Shown here piece by piece: positions 1-11,700 of a DNA stretch of 64,000 bases. The notes below the pieces were generated by a model. It saw only the letters and a list, made by a program, of their open reading frames with translations, was not told where the DNA came from and did no database searches. Within the stretch, counting starts at the first letter, position 1; every line of letters starts with the position of its first letter. Source of the stretch: Valencia hispanica. Taxonomy: Eukaryota; Chordata; Actinopteri; Cyprinodontiformes; Valenciidae. The stretch covers positions 48,077,541-48,141,540 of the forward strand of contig OY747714.1 in NCBI GenBank assembly GCA_963556495.2, written 5' to 3'. A program made the translations under genes and the position numbers.

Positions 1-988
1 AGGCCACAAGATGGAGCCACTTGGCAAAGCGTCACTCAAATGCAGCTATAAAGGTCAAAATCGTAAAAGTGACTTTGAAATAGTGGAGACTGATGTTCCA
101 GCAATACTGGGTAGAGAGTCCAGCACAAAACTAAAGATAGTGTAAAGGTTATTCAGCATGAAAAAGGAAGAAGACATTTTAAAAGAATATGGACATCTCT
201 TCACAGGACTGGGATGTCTGCCAGGTGAACACACAATTAAACTTGACCCAGAAGTAAAGCCGGTGATACACGCTCCTAAAAGAATCCCGGTGACTTTAGG
301 GGATAGAGTCATTGAACAGCTACACAAAATGGAGCAATGAGATGTGATCACAAAGCAGTATGAGCCAAATCCTTGGGTGTACAGCATGGTAACAGTTGTG
401 ACACAGAAGAAGATTAGGATCTGCATTGATCCCAAAGATCTCAACACTGCAATAAGAAGAGAACATTATCCACTTCTTACAGTAGAAGAAGTAGTGTCAC
501 ATATGCCCGATGCAAAAATATTCTCAGTGTTGGATGCAAATCAAGGCTTTAATCAGATAAAGCTGGATGATGAGAGCTCCAAACTCTGCACCATCAATAC
601 ACCCATTGGAAGGTACAGATTCAAGCGCCTTCCCTTTGGCATATCATCGGCCAGTGAAGTGTTCCAATCACTGAAGTGTAAACGCTCACTGATGAGGTTT
701 ATGGGTATGATCCAATTTCTATCTAAGTTCATACCCAATCTCTCCGAAATCTCAGGAAGCTGATGCAAGGAGAACCAGCATGGCACTGGGAGGAGCCTCA
801 ACAGCGAAGCTAATTAAAGTTAAAGTAAATTAAAGTTTTATGATGTCAACAAAGCCGTGACGGTCTCAGTAGATGCATGTTCTGAGGCCATCGGAGCAGT
901 GATTCTACAAGATGGACAACCTGTGGCATATGGCTCAAGAGCGCTCACAGAATGTCAGAGAAGATGTGCGCAAATAGAAAAAGAATAA
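1..988 (+). pseudogene. Ty3/Gypsy retrotransposon pol fragment (decayed)
   Basis: Translation in one frame gives the end of a retropepsin-like domain (a PAILGRESS-type stretch near 90-125), then the linker and reverse transcriptase of a Gypsy-type Pol. Visible RT landmarks are RICIDPKDLN (about 418-447), FSVLDANQGF (about 521-550) and RLPFGISSASEVFQ (about 628-669). Directly after that the sequence jumps to the RT-thumb region (FMGMIQFLSKFIPN), so the part of RT carrying the catalytic YxDD box is deleted. An RNase H piece (VDACSEAIGAVILQDGQPVAYGS in two runs) follows at about 860-988. In-frame stops at 143-145 (TAA), 338-340 (TGA) and 761-763 (TGA) make it non-functional. It starts before the window, so its 5' part is not visible. 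No LTR is seen here. Confidence 0.9.
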
Positions 989-1714
989 CTTATCCCACTG
1001 TTCTTTTTTCCATTATTTATCACCCAGTGCTCCTACATAGTTCCAGTCCTGGGGTTCTTCTCTCCCTCTGCCAGCCCCGGGAGGGCCCCGCACTGAAACT
1101 CAAGCCTCCATCATGCTTGGGGAGTGAGCAGGCCCAGATTGTTGCATTTTTAATCATCTGCTCATTCCAATCGCTTCTTCTGATCGCTTGCAACCAAAGA
1201 AGTATTTGTTTGGCCTTGAAAGGGGCAAGTGGATGGAACGCTGTAGAATTTGCCCATTTTGTTGTTTTTATCAAAGTGATTTTTGCACAAAAAAAAGAAA
1301 AAAGAACTGGTTTGGTCTAGAGGTAACATGGTTGTGTGTGTCAGTGTATTAAGAAATGGGAAACCAATGGTCTAAAGTGTTCTGGGAGAATTGGAAATGC
1401 TGCCCTCTAGTGGTGAGAAAGTGTAAATACAGATAGTGTTATCACAGGGATAAAATAATGATAAAAGGGAATACATTTTTGAGGTAGGTTTTTATTTTCT
1501 TGGTTATGTGTTAGACTAAATATGTATGCAACATTTCTGATAAATGTATATTAGTGGAAAGTCTAAAATGGATAAAATATTAAATGTAATGGAGTGTGTT
1601 GGACTGGGGTTTGAACCTGTGCTGTCATGTTGTCAGAGAATTATACCGACCTAGTGACCTGAAGGGGTCATATTGGCTCCTGTGTCTGATTAAGGTGTCC
1701 AAAAATATACATAT
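989..1714. other. No gene recognised; AT-rich spacer
   Basis: Short open frames on both strands at 1020-1320 resemble no family I know. Near 1605-1620 the minus strand has GGTTCAAACCC, which fits a polymerase III B box, but no tRNA cloverleaf or A box could be found around it. Confidence 0.5.
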
Positions 1715-1722
1715 ATAAAAAT

Positions 1723-2627
1723 CAGTGGCGGCTGGGCAATAGAGGGCGATAGGGCACCGCCCTTAAGTGTTTCCCAGGTGTTTTTGAATATTTATTTATT
1801 TTTTATTAAAAATAATCACATATTCTAAGTTAATTGTGTGTTTAAATTTTTAACAAAGTATCATATATAAAAATATATATCATTTTCGGATAAAAAGCAC
1901 CCGCTGCTGAGCGGCGGGGGCGACAGAAAGATCGTTCAAGCAGTACAGCAGCCAGCCAATCACTGACAAGAAATTTGCACCTAGCAACAGGAATTTATCC
2001 AATCAGCGTCGTTCATTCGGATGCTTGAAGGGTGATAGAGAAATCGCCCCATGGCTGGTGTGAGAGCGGGCAAAATATCTGGTGGTGACATTGGCAGTGT
2101 GATTTCTCTGTCACAAGGGGGCGCTGCTGTAAGAGTTAACAGCTTTGTTTGTAAAACTTTTGTGGAAACCTAATAAGTTATTTGTTTCCAGTTTGCTTCT
2201 AAACTTGTTTGTGCAAAATTGTATTTATGTTTAGTATAAGAATGCCTCAAGTTGTTAATATTGTCATTAAAATAATCAGTATTTCACATAGTACTGGTAT
2301 CCAGCCGTTTATGTTCAATTGTTTTGGGATGATTATTGAAAATGACTTGATAAGCTATATGCACAGCTCCACTACTTCCTGAACTAAGTAACGCCCTTTT
2401 ATTTCCTGTCTGTATTGGACAAACTGATCAATCCAGGTGTCAAGGCTCAGACACACCTGGATTAATCAGTTTGTCCAATGATGTAAGACAGGAAATAAAC
2501 GAGCTGTACTTAGTTCAGGAAATGGTGGAGTTGTGTACAAAGCTCAGAAAGCACAAGTTAGATTTAAAAAGAAAAGAAGAAAAGAAGCACAGCCCCACCA
2601 AGAATATTTTTTCACCAGCCGCCACGG
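1723..2627. mobile_element. Non-autonomous hAT-type DNA transposon
   Basis: The left end CAGTGGCGGCTGG (1723-1735) and the right end CCAGCCGCCACGG (2615-2627) are terminal inverted repeats with one mismatch. They are flanked by a perfect 8-bp direct repeat ATAAAAAT at 1715-1722 and 2628-2635. An 8-bp target duplication and a CAGTG-type end are hallmarks of the hAT superfamily. The 905-bp body has no transposase open frame, so it would depend on an enzyme from elsewhere. It carries a large internal hairpin (separate entry). Confidence 0.9.
2352..2544. repeat. Long imperfect palindrome inside the hAT element
   Basis: The stretch around TTCCTGAACTAAGTA (2377-2390) and ATTGGACAAACTGAT returns in reverse complement at about 2448-2521 as ATCAGTTTGTCCAAT and TACTTAGTTCAGGAA. 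The arms extend to about 2352 and 2544, each about 90 nt with a few mismatches, around a short loop near 2440-2450 (CAAGGCTCAG). It may be a nested small foldback element or part of the hAT body. Confidence 0.8.
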
Positions 2628-2635
2628 ATAAAAAT

Positions 2636-2978
2636 GTTACAAATGTATAAAAGGTTAAATTAAAACATGCGGGTGGGCGAGAGTTCAAACTATGGTGAGT
2701 TCATCCTGGATTAAGAGTTGTCCTTCAGTTGCAGGAAATCCTGGCTTTGGTCCATTTCTTTGTTATTGTTGAGGTTTTTTGTGTTGTGGTTGTTGTTTGA
2801 TGAGTGCAGTTCAGATGGTGGCGTTTTCCTTCTCTAGTGTGTTGTAGGCTCCTAAACATCACTATGTTGTAAATAGGCATGTAACCTTGCATCACGTCTG
2901 TAAAAGTATACATTTGCTTTCAGTCTAGTAATGATGTTGCCCCCTGGTGGCTGATTACAATACATTAGGGCTAGAAGT
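2636..2978. other. No feature recognised
   Basis: Mixed-composition spacer between the hAT element and the SINE. I see no coding signal, repeat or RNA gene. Confidence 0.5.
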
Positions 2979-3281
2979 AGAGGCGACTGTGGCTCTGATT
3001 ACCCTCTTGTAATCAGAGGGTTGCCAGTTTGAGCCCCCGCTCCATCCGTCTCAGTCGTTGTGTCCTTGGGCAAGACACTTCAGCCTTCTGCCTACTGGTG
3101 GTGGTCAGAGCGCCAGGTGGTGCCAGTGTTCTGCAGACTCGCTTCCGTCAGAGTGCCCTGCAATGTAGCTTGCCATCACCAGTGTGTGAATGTGTGCATG
3201 ACTGAATGTAGTGTGAAGCACTTTTGGGTCCTCAAGGACTAAATAAAGCGCCATACAAGTACAGGCCATTTACCACTTACC
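2979..3281 (+). mobile_element. tRNA-derived teleost SINE
   Basis: The head GGCGACTGTGGCTCTGATT and a degenerate B box GTTTGAGCCCC (about 3027-3037) are tRNA-like. The body contains the widespread fish SINE blocks CCTTGGGCAAGACACTTCA and GTGTGTGAATGTGTGCATGA. The tail ends TACAGGCCATTTACCACTTACC, typical of this family. There is no coding capacity. A second, partial copy lies inverted at about 41561-41685. Confidence 0.8.
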
Positions 3282-5273
3282 ATAGGAGAGTGAAATATGG
3301 CTAAGTGTTTGATTTTGGCTCAATTAAAATCATGTCCTCTAGTGTCTGGTTGTTGTCTACTGGGATTGAAAATGAAAATAATTTCTTAAGTTAGTTGTCT
3401 TTAACCTGAACCAGTCTGGGATCTTCATCAGCACTTTTCTTTGTTCTTTCTCTTCCAGATCTAGAAGCTCAGAGGTTCAGATGGATCTACCAGCTGATGG
3501 GTCTCCTTCACTGCAACGACGAAGACAGAAAGGAAGAACTCTGTAACTGAAAGGTGAGATGGCTCAGAAAGGAGGTCAGATGGAACAATATTGCTGCTGG
3601 ATCTGCTGGAGACTCTTCAACGTGAACACAGCTGCTGTATGGACGGTATTAAAGGCTGTGCTGGACCTAAAGAGGTGACTGTGACATCTGCAGTAGGAGC
3701 AGGATGAAAGCTGGCAGGTCCAGTCTGCTGGGCTTGGTTTGTGACCTTGATGTTCCTCATCTCCAGAATCACGACCTGCTCTTAGCACAATGAGGTGATG
3801 ATCTTCTGCTGCATTGATCAGCAGAGTATCTGTTGTCTCTGCTTCATCTGAAGCAGACGGAGCTCCAGCTTATGAGACATGTGAAGGTTCTTAGAAAGAT
3901 ATCTGCTGGTGAAGCAGTAGAGGACAGTGAGAAGATCTCCAGGCTGATCCCTCTCCTCCAGATTTGAAGCTCTGACACCAAGCAGCAGGTTAGATTACTC
4001 CAGGAAGCAGAGGTTGTTGGCTCAAAGATCTGAATCAGAACCTGGAGCTGAGGAACCCAGCCAGTTTCTCCATGGTTAGTCCTCACCGTCAGCGATCCGT
4101 GAGTCTCCACGCATCGCCGGCATCGAGTTCCGTCCTACAGAGAGCTGTGAGGGTGAGCCAGCAGCTGTGTCCAGGCTCAGAGACAAACCAGGAGACATTC
4201 TAGGACGTACATGGACCAGTGTCTCACCGACAGCTGCTGAGGTTGTTATATGGCTGAATTCCTTAAATATTCCAAAAGTATCATCCAGATACGGCAAACA
4301 AACTCTTGTTCTGGTCCAAAGGGAACCGAAGAGGATCCAGAACCAAATCATCCACTACTATTTCCTGCTGTCCGCGAGGATGGACGCTTTTCTCTTTCCC
4401 TCCCTACTGTTGTCTACTTCTGCTTTCTTTTGTCTTGTTAACTATTTGGAGCGTCTCTCTGCATTCTCCTCCGGAAAGAACAACCATGGTTTTGGATCTG
4501 GTTCTGGTCAGCTGGTCTCTTAAAGGTTGGATATGGAACATGAACACTATAGCGACATCTAGTTGGTCTAAGTTGTAGCTACAACAATAGAAAAATAATT
4601 CCCGCTGTTGGGTCGTCTGGTTCGCTGCCGATACAGCCAGTGACCAGCCTGAACTGTGTCCAGTGAGGAATGTATTTTAGAGCTGTTTAACTGACAGCTA
4701 AAGTTAGCACGTGACTTAGCTTACCGATCCAGGAGGACGGTCGCCGTTTCCGCGGTGGACATGTTTTATGTGGGTCCATCTAGTGTTGGCTTCCCCTTAA
4801 ACTACTCTAGTTTCTGTTATAATGTGTATTTTATTATATTTTAATCCAATTTTTTTATATTGTAATTCAAATGATTTCATTTTGCATCATTTGAAACACC
4901 CGTGGAGGTATTATTATTATTTTTTAAATAGCTTTTTATGAAAATGTTCCATATTCAACCTTTAATACAATTAATCAAATTATTCTCCCGGAGAACGGCT
5001 AAAAGGGAGAGCCGAGTTGTTCCAATGGAACATCGTGGAGGATCTTGTGTCTCTCACTTTTGACCATCAAGGACGTTGGAAACATTTATATAATTGGATT
5101 CATAATAACTGAATATCTGCTGATTATCGCAGGTGGATTTTCTGAGGTATTGTAAACTTCAAGCTAGAAGGCAGCAATTGGCAGGCTGCCTGGGCTACAG
5201 GAAGGTTCCTGTGCTGTCAACACTCAGACTATTTGTGATGTGCGAGCAAAATTGGACTAATTTCGCTGCATGG
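3282..5273. other. No gene recognised; spacer left of the retrovirus
   Basis: Several short open frames exist at 3576-4578 on both strands, but none has recognisable domains, consistent codon use or splice structure. The sequence between 4780 and 4960 is strongly AT-rich. Decayed exons or untranslated sequence cannot be excluded. Confidence 0.45.
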
Positions 5274-5837
5274 TGTCGGCTTCTTATCATAATGTGCTCT
5301 GGAACTCACTTTTTTTTTACTCAGAGAGGTGGGGGCGCCAAACTCCAAAACCCCAGCGGGAACTGTTTCAAAATAAGACCCAGAACTGAGAGACAGAGAG
5401 TAAACACAACACACACAACAACAGATATCTGTTTCAGAAAGCACGCACCTGCAGATGGGAGCCAGACAAGATCTGATTCGCTTTTCTACAAGGTTGTACC
5501 ATTTTTATTTCCAAAAGACCAAAGAACATATCACATGACTCCTCTCTCCTCCTTCTACATCTTGACAGGTCATTTATTTTCTCCAGGTCTCCTGACCGTA
5601 CCATGAACTCGGGTTGTAACTAGAGTTATAACTGAGCCTCCCTGCTTTCAGTTCATATCTTTACTCAAGAGTTTGTTTACTTAAAACCTTAAACCCTATA
5701 AAATACTGGTAAAAGACTCATGTTTTACTACCCTGAATAATATAAACAGGCCTATTACTTCTAAAGCTTAAAAAAGATATAATTAAAACATATGTACTGC
5801 ATAATAAAAAATAGCCCCAAAAAAGTAGAATACAACA
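5274..5837 (-). repeat. Retroviral 3' LTR
   Basis: This 564-nt copy matches 16784-17345 nearly throughout. On the minus strand it starts TGTTGTATTC and ends AAGAAGCCGACA. AATAAA-type polyadenylation candidates lie on the minus strand in its middle (around 5500-5580). No clear TATA box was found. Confidence 0.93.
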
Positions 5838-5839
5838 AA

Positions 5840-5852
5840 TCCCTCTTTCAAT
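5840..5852 (-). other. Polypurine tract
   Basis: Just upstream of the 3' LTR, the minus strand reads TTGAAAGAGGGATT, a purine-rich run ending 2-3 nt before the LTR's TG. This is the expected place for the plus-strand DNA primer of a retrovirus. It lies immediately after the end of env. Confidence 0.8.
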
Positions 5853-5859
5853 CTATTTT

Positions 5860-7788
5860 TCAAATAGATTGACCACTCCTCTGTACTTCTCCTTCAGGCT
5901 CCATGTGAGGGAGTAACAGATATTGACCTTGCATATTATCACCAACAGCTTTTTCAATACACTTTGTGAGCAATGAACGTATACAAGGAATACAGCAACA
6001 TCCACATAACACCATAGTTGACACAAATACTGCTAAAGAAACCATTATAGACATTGCCAGAGTCTTCCATTTACCAAACATATTATTTAACAAATTGTCC
6101 CACATTGAGGTATCTACACCTGATTGTTATTTCAGCCTATTTGAAAGTATTCTGAGTCCTTCTACTGCCGTAGTTAATTTACCGTCTGCATTAGTATTAT
6201 TAGGGATAAAAACACAACATTGATTACCAAAAAGGGAACAGACGCCACCGGTCTGAGCTAAAATCATGTCGACTGCTATTCTATTTTGAAATGCCATTAA
6301 GGAGGTGGCTTTAAGTTGCTCATGAACAGCCTCAAACCCATCTCTAGTACTATTAGCTAATTTCTGTACATTATAGTGTATATAGTTTATTCTATCCACG
6401 TTCTTGTTCAGGGTACACCACCAACAAATACTTGATTCCCATCCTGCTGAGATCTGATTAACCAATTTATATTCGTCTGGAACACCTCTAGGAACTCCAA
6501 TGGCATCAATATAAGTTGAATCATCTTCGTGGCTTAAGTCCCTCTTTCTAACATGATTATTCAAAGTGAGAAGAGTCTGGTCTCCTGTGGGATCATAAGT
6601 AAATATTGCTACTGGCATAATTAATGTAACAGGTGCACACAATCCTGTCCAATTACTAGGTAAAATGAAGCGGAGAATTTTTCCTCCACACCACCACCAG
6701 ATGTCAGCACGAGCCTGAAAAGATTTAAGGAAAGTTTGAATTGAATTACAATATGTAATGTTGACTGAACCCATTAGTTTTTGTCCAGGCTCACCATTTT
6801 TGAAACAAGTAAAATTATTTGGAGCTACATTACTATCAAAGAAGGGTGGGGTAGCTCTGTTATCAGCTATAGGGAATAAATTTTCCCAGTTACTACAATC
6901 TTTTACTGGATTTTCACTAGATAGCAGGGAAACCAGACAAGTTATGCTGAGCTCAAAAGGTGCAGGGACCACCTTGAGAACAGGTCGGGCTCCCATGCAC
7001 ACAACACAGTCCTGTCTCGCTTCTTGTCCTGCATGTTCTACCATAAGCAACCAATTATTAGTGGAGCCCCCCACTCCTGTCATCATTTCAAAGTAATCGT
7101 CCACAGATGGTTCTTCTTTAATTATACTACCTCTTGCTGCTGAGGCCTGATTTTGACTTACTGAGGTGGAAACATTAAGAGAGTCTTGACATATTGTAAT
7201 AGGAAATTGAACATCTTTTCCCCCTTTATAAACCCAAATTATAAAGAGAGTACAACCTTCCCCCTTCTGGAGATATTTTAAGGGGAGGAGATCACTCTTA
7301 GTTAAATTAACCGTAAGAAGTAATTTATCTGCAGTCTTATCCAATTTAACCAAGGGACGCATGTGTTTTGCAAAAGAGGTAGTGGTATACCTTCTCCAGT
7401 CATATCCTAAAGGATCAGCAATTAAAGTGGACCAACTAGTATCTTTTTGATCATTTGTTATGTACCACAAGGGGTAGGTTTTATATTTACTTGCTTGTTG
7501 TCCCTTATAAACCAATGTATTTAAAGGAATAGTAATCACTGCAGATCGTCCTTTTGGTATACAAAATTGAGAAAATCCATGATGTGCCTCGGAAGTGCCG
7601 CACCGTGAAGAGGGAGATGGTTTAGCCATTAAGTTTCTTCTCTGTCTAATTGAGTGAACTCCAACCTGCGTTTGATTTGTAGAACTATTATAGGGCCATT
7701 CATCACAACAGTAAAAGATAATATTGACCAATAACACCATGCAAAAACCTGTGGCGTACAGCACCTTCTTATTTTCCCAAAGATGCAT
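5860..7788 (-). pseudogene. env: Retroviral env, interrupted by one in-frame stop
   Basis: Env would be processed to a surface (SU) and a membrane-anchored (TM) subunit for entry. The 553-residue upstream part begins at an ATG. It has a hydrophobic segment at residues 9-28 and a basic furin-like RQRR at 48-51. A CVVC (CXXC) motif lies at 261-264 and a VRKR cleavage site at 413-416. An immunosuppressive-domain-like stretch at about 500-516 is followed by CX6CC at 517-525. These match gamma-type Env proteins known from fish ERVs. A TAA at 6127-6129 ends the frame before the anchor. The same frame then continues as an 81-residue piece starting at 6105, holding a membrane span and a cysteine cluster (CGCCCIPC). 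As it stands, the product would lack its anchor. Expression would be from a spliced RNA. Confidence 0.92.
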
Positions 7789-8744
7789 ATTTCTGTCTGT
7801 GGTGTGATCCTATGTTTATTTTATCCAAAAAAGAAGGGTGTCTGTTTTTGTCTTTTTTTCTTTATCTTTACCTTTAAGCAATATTTTTTCTAATTTATTA
7901 TTGTTTTTTATGTTTTAACCTAATTCTCAATATTCTTTTAGTAAAAAGCAAACTCTAACAATTGTCACCAACCCCAAAAACATCCTACAAAAACCACATC
8001 ATAATGAAAAAAGAATAAGTAAAACAAAAATTAGTAGTCAGTCAACCTGATTATACTTTAAACATCCCTTAAAATATTTTAGCTTATTACTAAAAAGTTT
8101 TATAAAACCGTAAAAACTGAATATTGAGAAAAAATCCTACAAATCGACTACTTAAAAATTCTTTGACACCCTCTTAGGCAGTGTCTAGCAATCTGCACCT
8201 GTAAATAAAAATCGGTTAGACAACCTGTAAAATACAAGAAAAATGATTAGTAAGTGTTCAGTCTTTATTATTTTGTTCTCTAGTCTTCGCTCTTGTTTAT
8301 TTCTCTGGCAGCAGGTGGCTACCAGAGTGATGAAATGATTCAGTACAGTGGACTCTTTATTTTTCCCAAAGTTACTGTCTTTTATGCAGATCGCCCTCAC
8401 TGAAATGACAGTTACTTCATTAACTGAACATTTCCCCCAATAAACACAAATGCACAGACAGGCCCCGCCTCCAATAGCTTCCCCCACCGATTGTGAGGTG
8501 GTCAAAACCTGCTGTGAAATGTGTTTGATTTCTTGCGATCTTTTCTCTTCGGTACAATCCCTCTTCGAGAAAAGCAAGTCCAAATTGCTTATCTCGCCCA
8601 ATTTTTTGCACACATAGATTACACTGGATGATTACAGCAACTTCAACCAATCTTCTGGGTGGGTCAGGCCCCGCCTCCTGGCTTCGGCAGTCGACACCGC
8701 CTAGTCAGAACCGACACCACCAGCTGCAAAGAGATTCTCCCAGG
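7789..8744 (-). other. Pol-env interval, no assigned function
   Basis: About 956 nt separate the pol stop from the env start, whereas most gamma-type viruses overlap or abut these genes. An open stretch on the minus strand (8613-8185, 142 codons, cysteine-containing) lacks any ATG and resembles nothing I know, so I do not call it a gene. The part at 7800-8180 is AT-rich. Splice acceptors for env mRNA should lie here but none is certain. Confidence 0.5.
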
Positions 8745-11700
8745 TCAGCAGAGAGCTGCTGCAGCGTGAGGGACCGGAGGGGGGTCGGGGGCCGGAGCAC
8801 ACTGAGACCAATGAAACCAAGTAGAACCCTTTCCCCGTAGCTGGACAGCATGGGTTGTACGAGCAGCAACCTGGAACGGGCCAGACCACCTTGGCTCCTG
8901 CCACTTTCTTTTATACACCCTTAGCCAAACACGCCCAGCCTCGGAAGGAGACACCGCAGGTCCCTGCACGTCACGGGGGGCCGGAAAGAAGGAGGAGACG
9001 AGGCCCTTCAGCTGCTGATGGTCACTGCGAGGGTCCGGGTCAGGGTGCGGTGACACCTGTGGTTCTCTGCCCGCCCACGGACCAGGAAAAATTCGGCCGG
9101 TTAACATCTCATAAGGAGTGAGACCTTTTGTTCTACAGACAGATGATCTCATGGACAACAACGCAATGGGGAGTGCATTTAGCCAATTAAGTCCCGTCTG
9201 AGCTGTAATCTTCGCCAGCTTTAACTTTAAAGTTGAATTAGACCGCTCGCTGACGCCCTGAGATTGCGGATGGTAAACAGTGCCGAACTTGTGGGTTATT
9301 CCCATCTGTTCCTCAACCTGTCTGAGATGTTTATTTTTAAAATGTGTGCCATTGTCAGACCTGATCCTAGTCGGAAAGCCATGGCACGGAATCCAGTGGT
9401 TTATCAAAGATTTCACCACTGTCTGAGCATCCTCCCGTCTTGCAGGAAAAGCTGAAACCCACGAGGTTAGTGGATCAATCATCACTAACAGGTAACGGAA
9501 ACCTCTAACAGGGGTCACCATATCTGTATAGTCGATAACGACCTCCTCGCCAGGCCTGCACAAGTCCTGGAAGGCGCCCATTTCTGGCTTGATAGTAGGT
9601 TTAGGATTAAATTGACCACACACCACACATTCACTCAAAAAACGCTTAATTAAATGTGGCAGGAAGGGATGCCACCAAAAACAAAGATTACGTTTCATCT
9701 GAGTGTATGACACATGTGCCGCACCATGAGCCTCCTGAAAAAGGGTGGGTTTTAACGCGGCAGGTAAAACCAAACGGCCATCAGGCCCACGCCAAAAACC
9801 ATCAGAAAAAATCGCACCTCTATCCTTCCACACAGTTATCTCCTGCGACGCAGCAGCCTGCTGTGCCAACTTCACTTCCTCAGCAAAACTGTCTGACATT
9901 TCCTGTGCTGACGTGACAATCAGCTGCGTGTGGACATGTGACAGGTAGCCTGCTGCTCCCTTCGCCGCCAAGTCTGCCGCCCTATTTCCCCACGCGTCAA
10001 CAGTGTCAGCCTTGCTGTGACCCTTACACTTAAGAACAGCGAGGTTAGCTGGTAACTGTACAACATCCAAAAGCTCCATAATATCTGCATGATGGTGTAC
10101 AGGTTTACCAGTAGCAGTAACAAAACCTGCTCTCTTCCACTGTGGTAATTCATAATGTATAACAGAAAACCCGTAGTTCGAATCAGTGTAAATCGTGACG
10201 TCTTTATCTCTTCCCCATTTGCATGCTTCAATAAGAGCCCTTATCTCAGCACGCTGTGCGCTCTGCTTGCCGTCCAGCTTCCCTGAAACGACAGTCTGTA
10301 GTGAATCTCCATTCTGCTCAACAACTGCAAAACCTGATCTCAACTGGCCCTGTCCATCTCTAAAACAACAACTATCTGTATAGAGCACAAAACCTGTAGA
10401 TAAGGGATCAGACCGTAAATCAGGACGTATTTTTTGAGCAACAGAATTCAGCCTGACACAGTCATGCTGCTCCCCAGAGGCGGTGATTTGGTCAGCCATG
10501 TTTATTCCTTCATGCGTAAAAATAATGTTTGGTGCCTCCAAAACTCTGCTAATCCGCTGCTGACGCAAAGTAGAAAGAGTAAACGTCTCAGAATTAACCA
10601 ATGCCATGACTCCATGAGATGTCAAAACATTAAGTGGATAACCCCTGACAATGTGTGAAGTTTTTTCCACTAGGTGTGCAATTCCTGCTGCACGTCTCGT
10701 GCAAGGCGGCTGTCTCATTTCAATAGCTTGCAGCTTTATGCTAAGATACATAAGAATGTGTCTCTGACCACCTTTTTTCTGAAACAAAATCCCATTAACC
10801 ACCCCATCTGATTCTGATGTGTTAAGAAAAAATGGACATGTATAGTCAGGAGTGGCTAAATCAGCTGCTTGTGCTAGAGCCTGTTTCAACTTAATAAATG
10901 CCTCCTCAGCTGGTATGTCCCATTCTAATTTAGCATGCAGATTTTTCTTACCATGAGCATTTACAAGAGCCCTGAGTGGTGTGGTAAGGTTTGTGTAATT
11001 AGGCACATAATGTCTGGAAAAAATTGTCAGTCCCAGAAATGACAGCATTGATTTAACAGTGAGAGGTTTAGAATGGGCCAAAATAGCATTCTTGTGGGTG
11101 TCCGTCAGTCCAGCCCCTTGAGCGGTCACCCTTCGCCCCAGGAACTGGACTTCCTGCCTGACCAACTGAAGCTTATCGCGGGAGACTTTGAATCCCTCTT
11201 TTCCCAAATGTTGCAACACAACTAGAGTCGCTGCTATGCACGTTTCAACAGTAGGGGATGCTAAAAGTAAATCGTCCACATATTGGGTCAGTACACAGCC
11301 TGGAGGGAGCTGTACAGTGCTTAATGACTGCTTCAACACCTGATTAAAAATACCTGGAGATAAAGCAAAACCCTGCGGAAGCCTACTATAACGTAGCTTC
11401 CTGCCCCTGAATGTAAATGAAAAAATATCCCTGACAGAAGGATGGAGCAGTAAACAGAAAAATGCATTAGCCAAATCTATGCAGGTAAACCATTTTAAAT
11501 CAGGAGTCAGTGATGCCAGAGCTGTATACGGATTCGGTGTAGAAATGGGAGGGGTTCTAAGGGCCTCATTAATAGCACGCAAGTCATGTGCCATTCTGTA
11601 TTTACCAGTACCTTGTTTTTCCACAGGAAGAATAGGGGTGTTATATGAAGAGTTTGATGGTTCTAAAACTCCAACTTCAAGTAAGCCTGCAATAGTGTCT

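Noticed and set aside
1600..1680. Possible tRNA gene on the minus strand
   Set aside because: Only a B-box-like word is present. No cloverleaf could be drawn.
8185..8613. 142-codon frame between pol and env as an accessory gene
   Set aside because: It has no ATG, begins at a GTG, overlaps another frame and has no recognisable motif.
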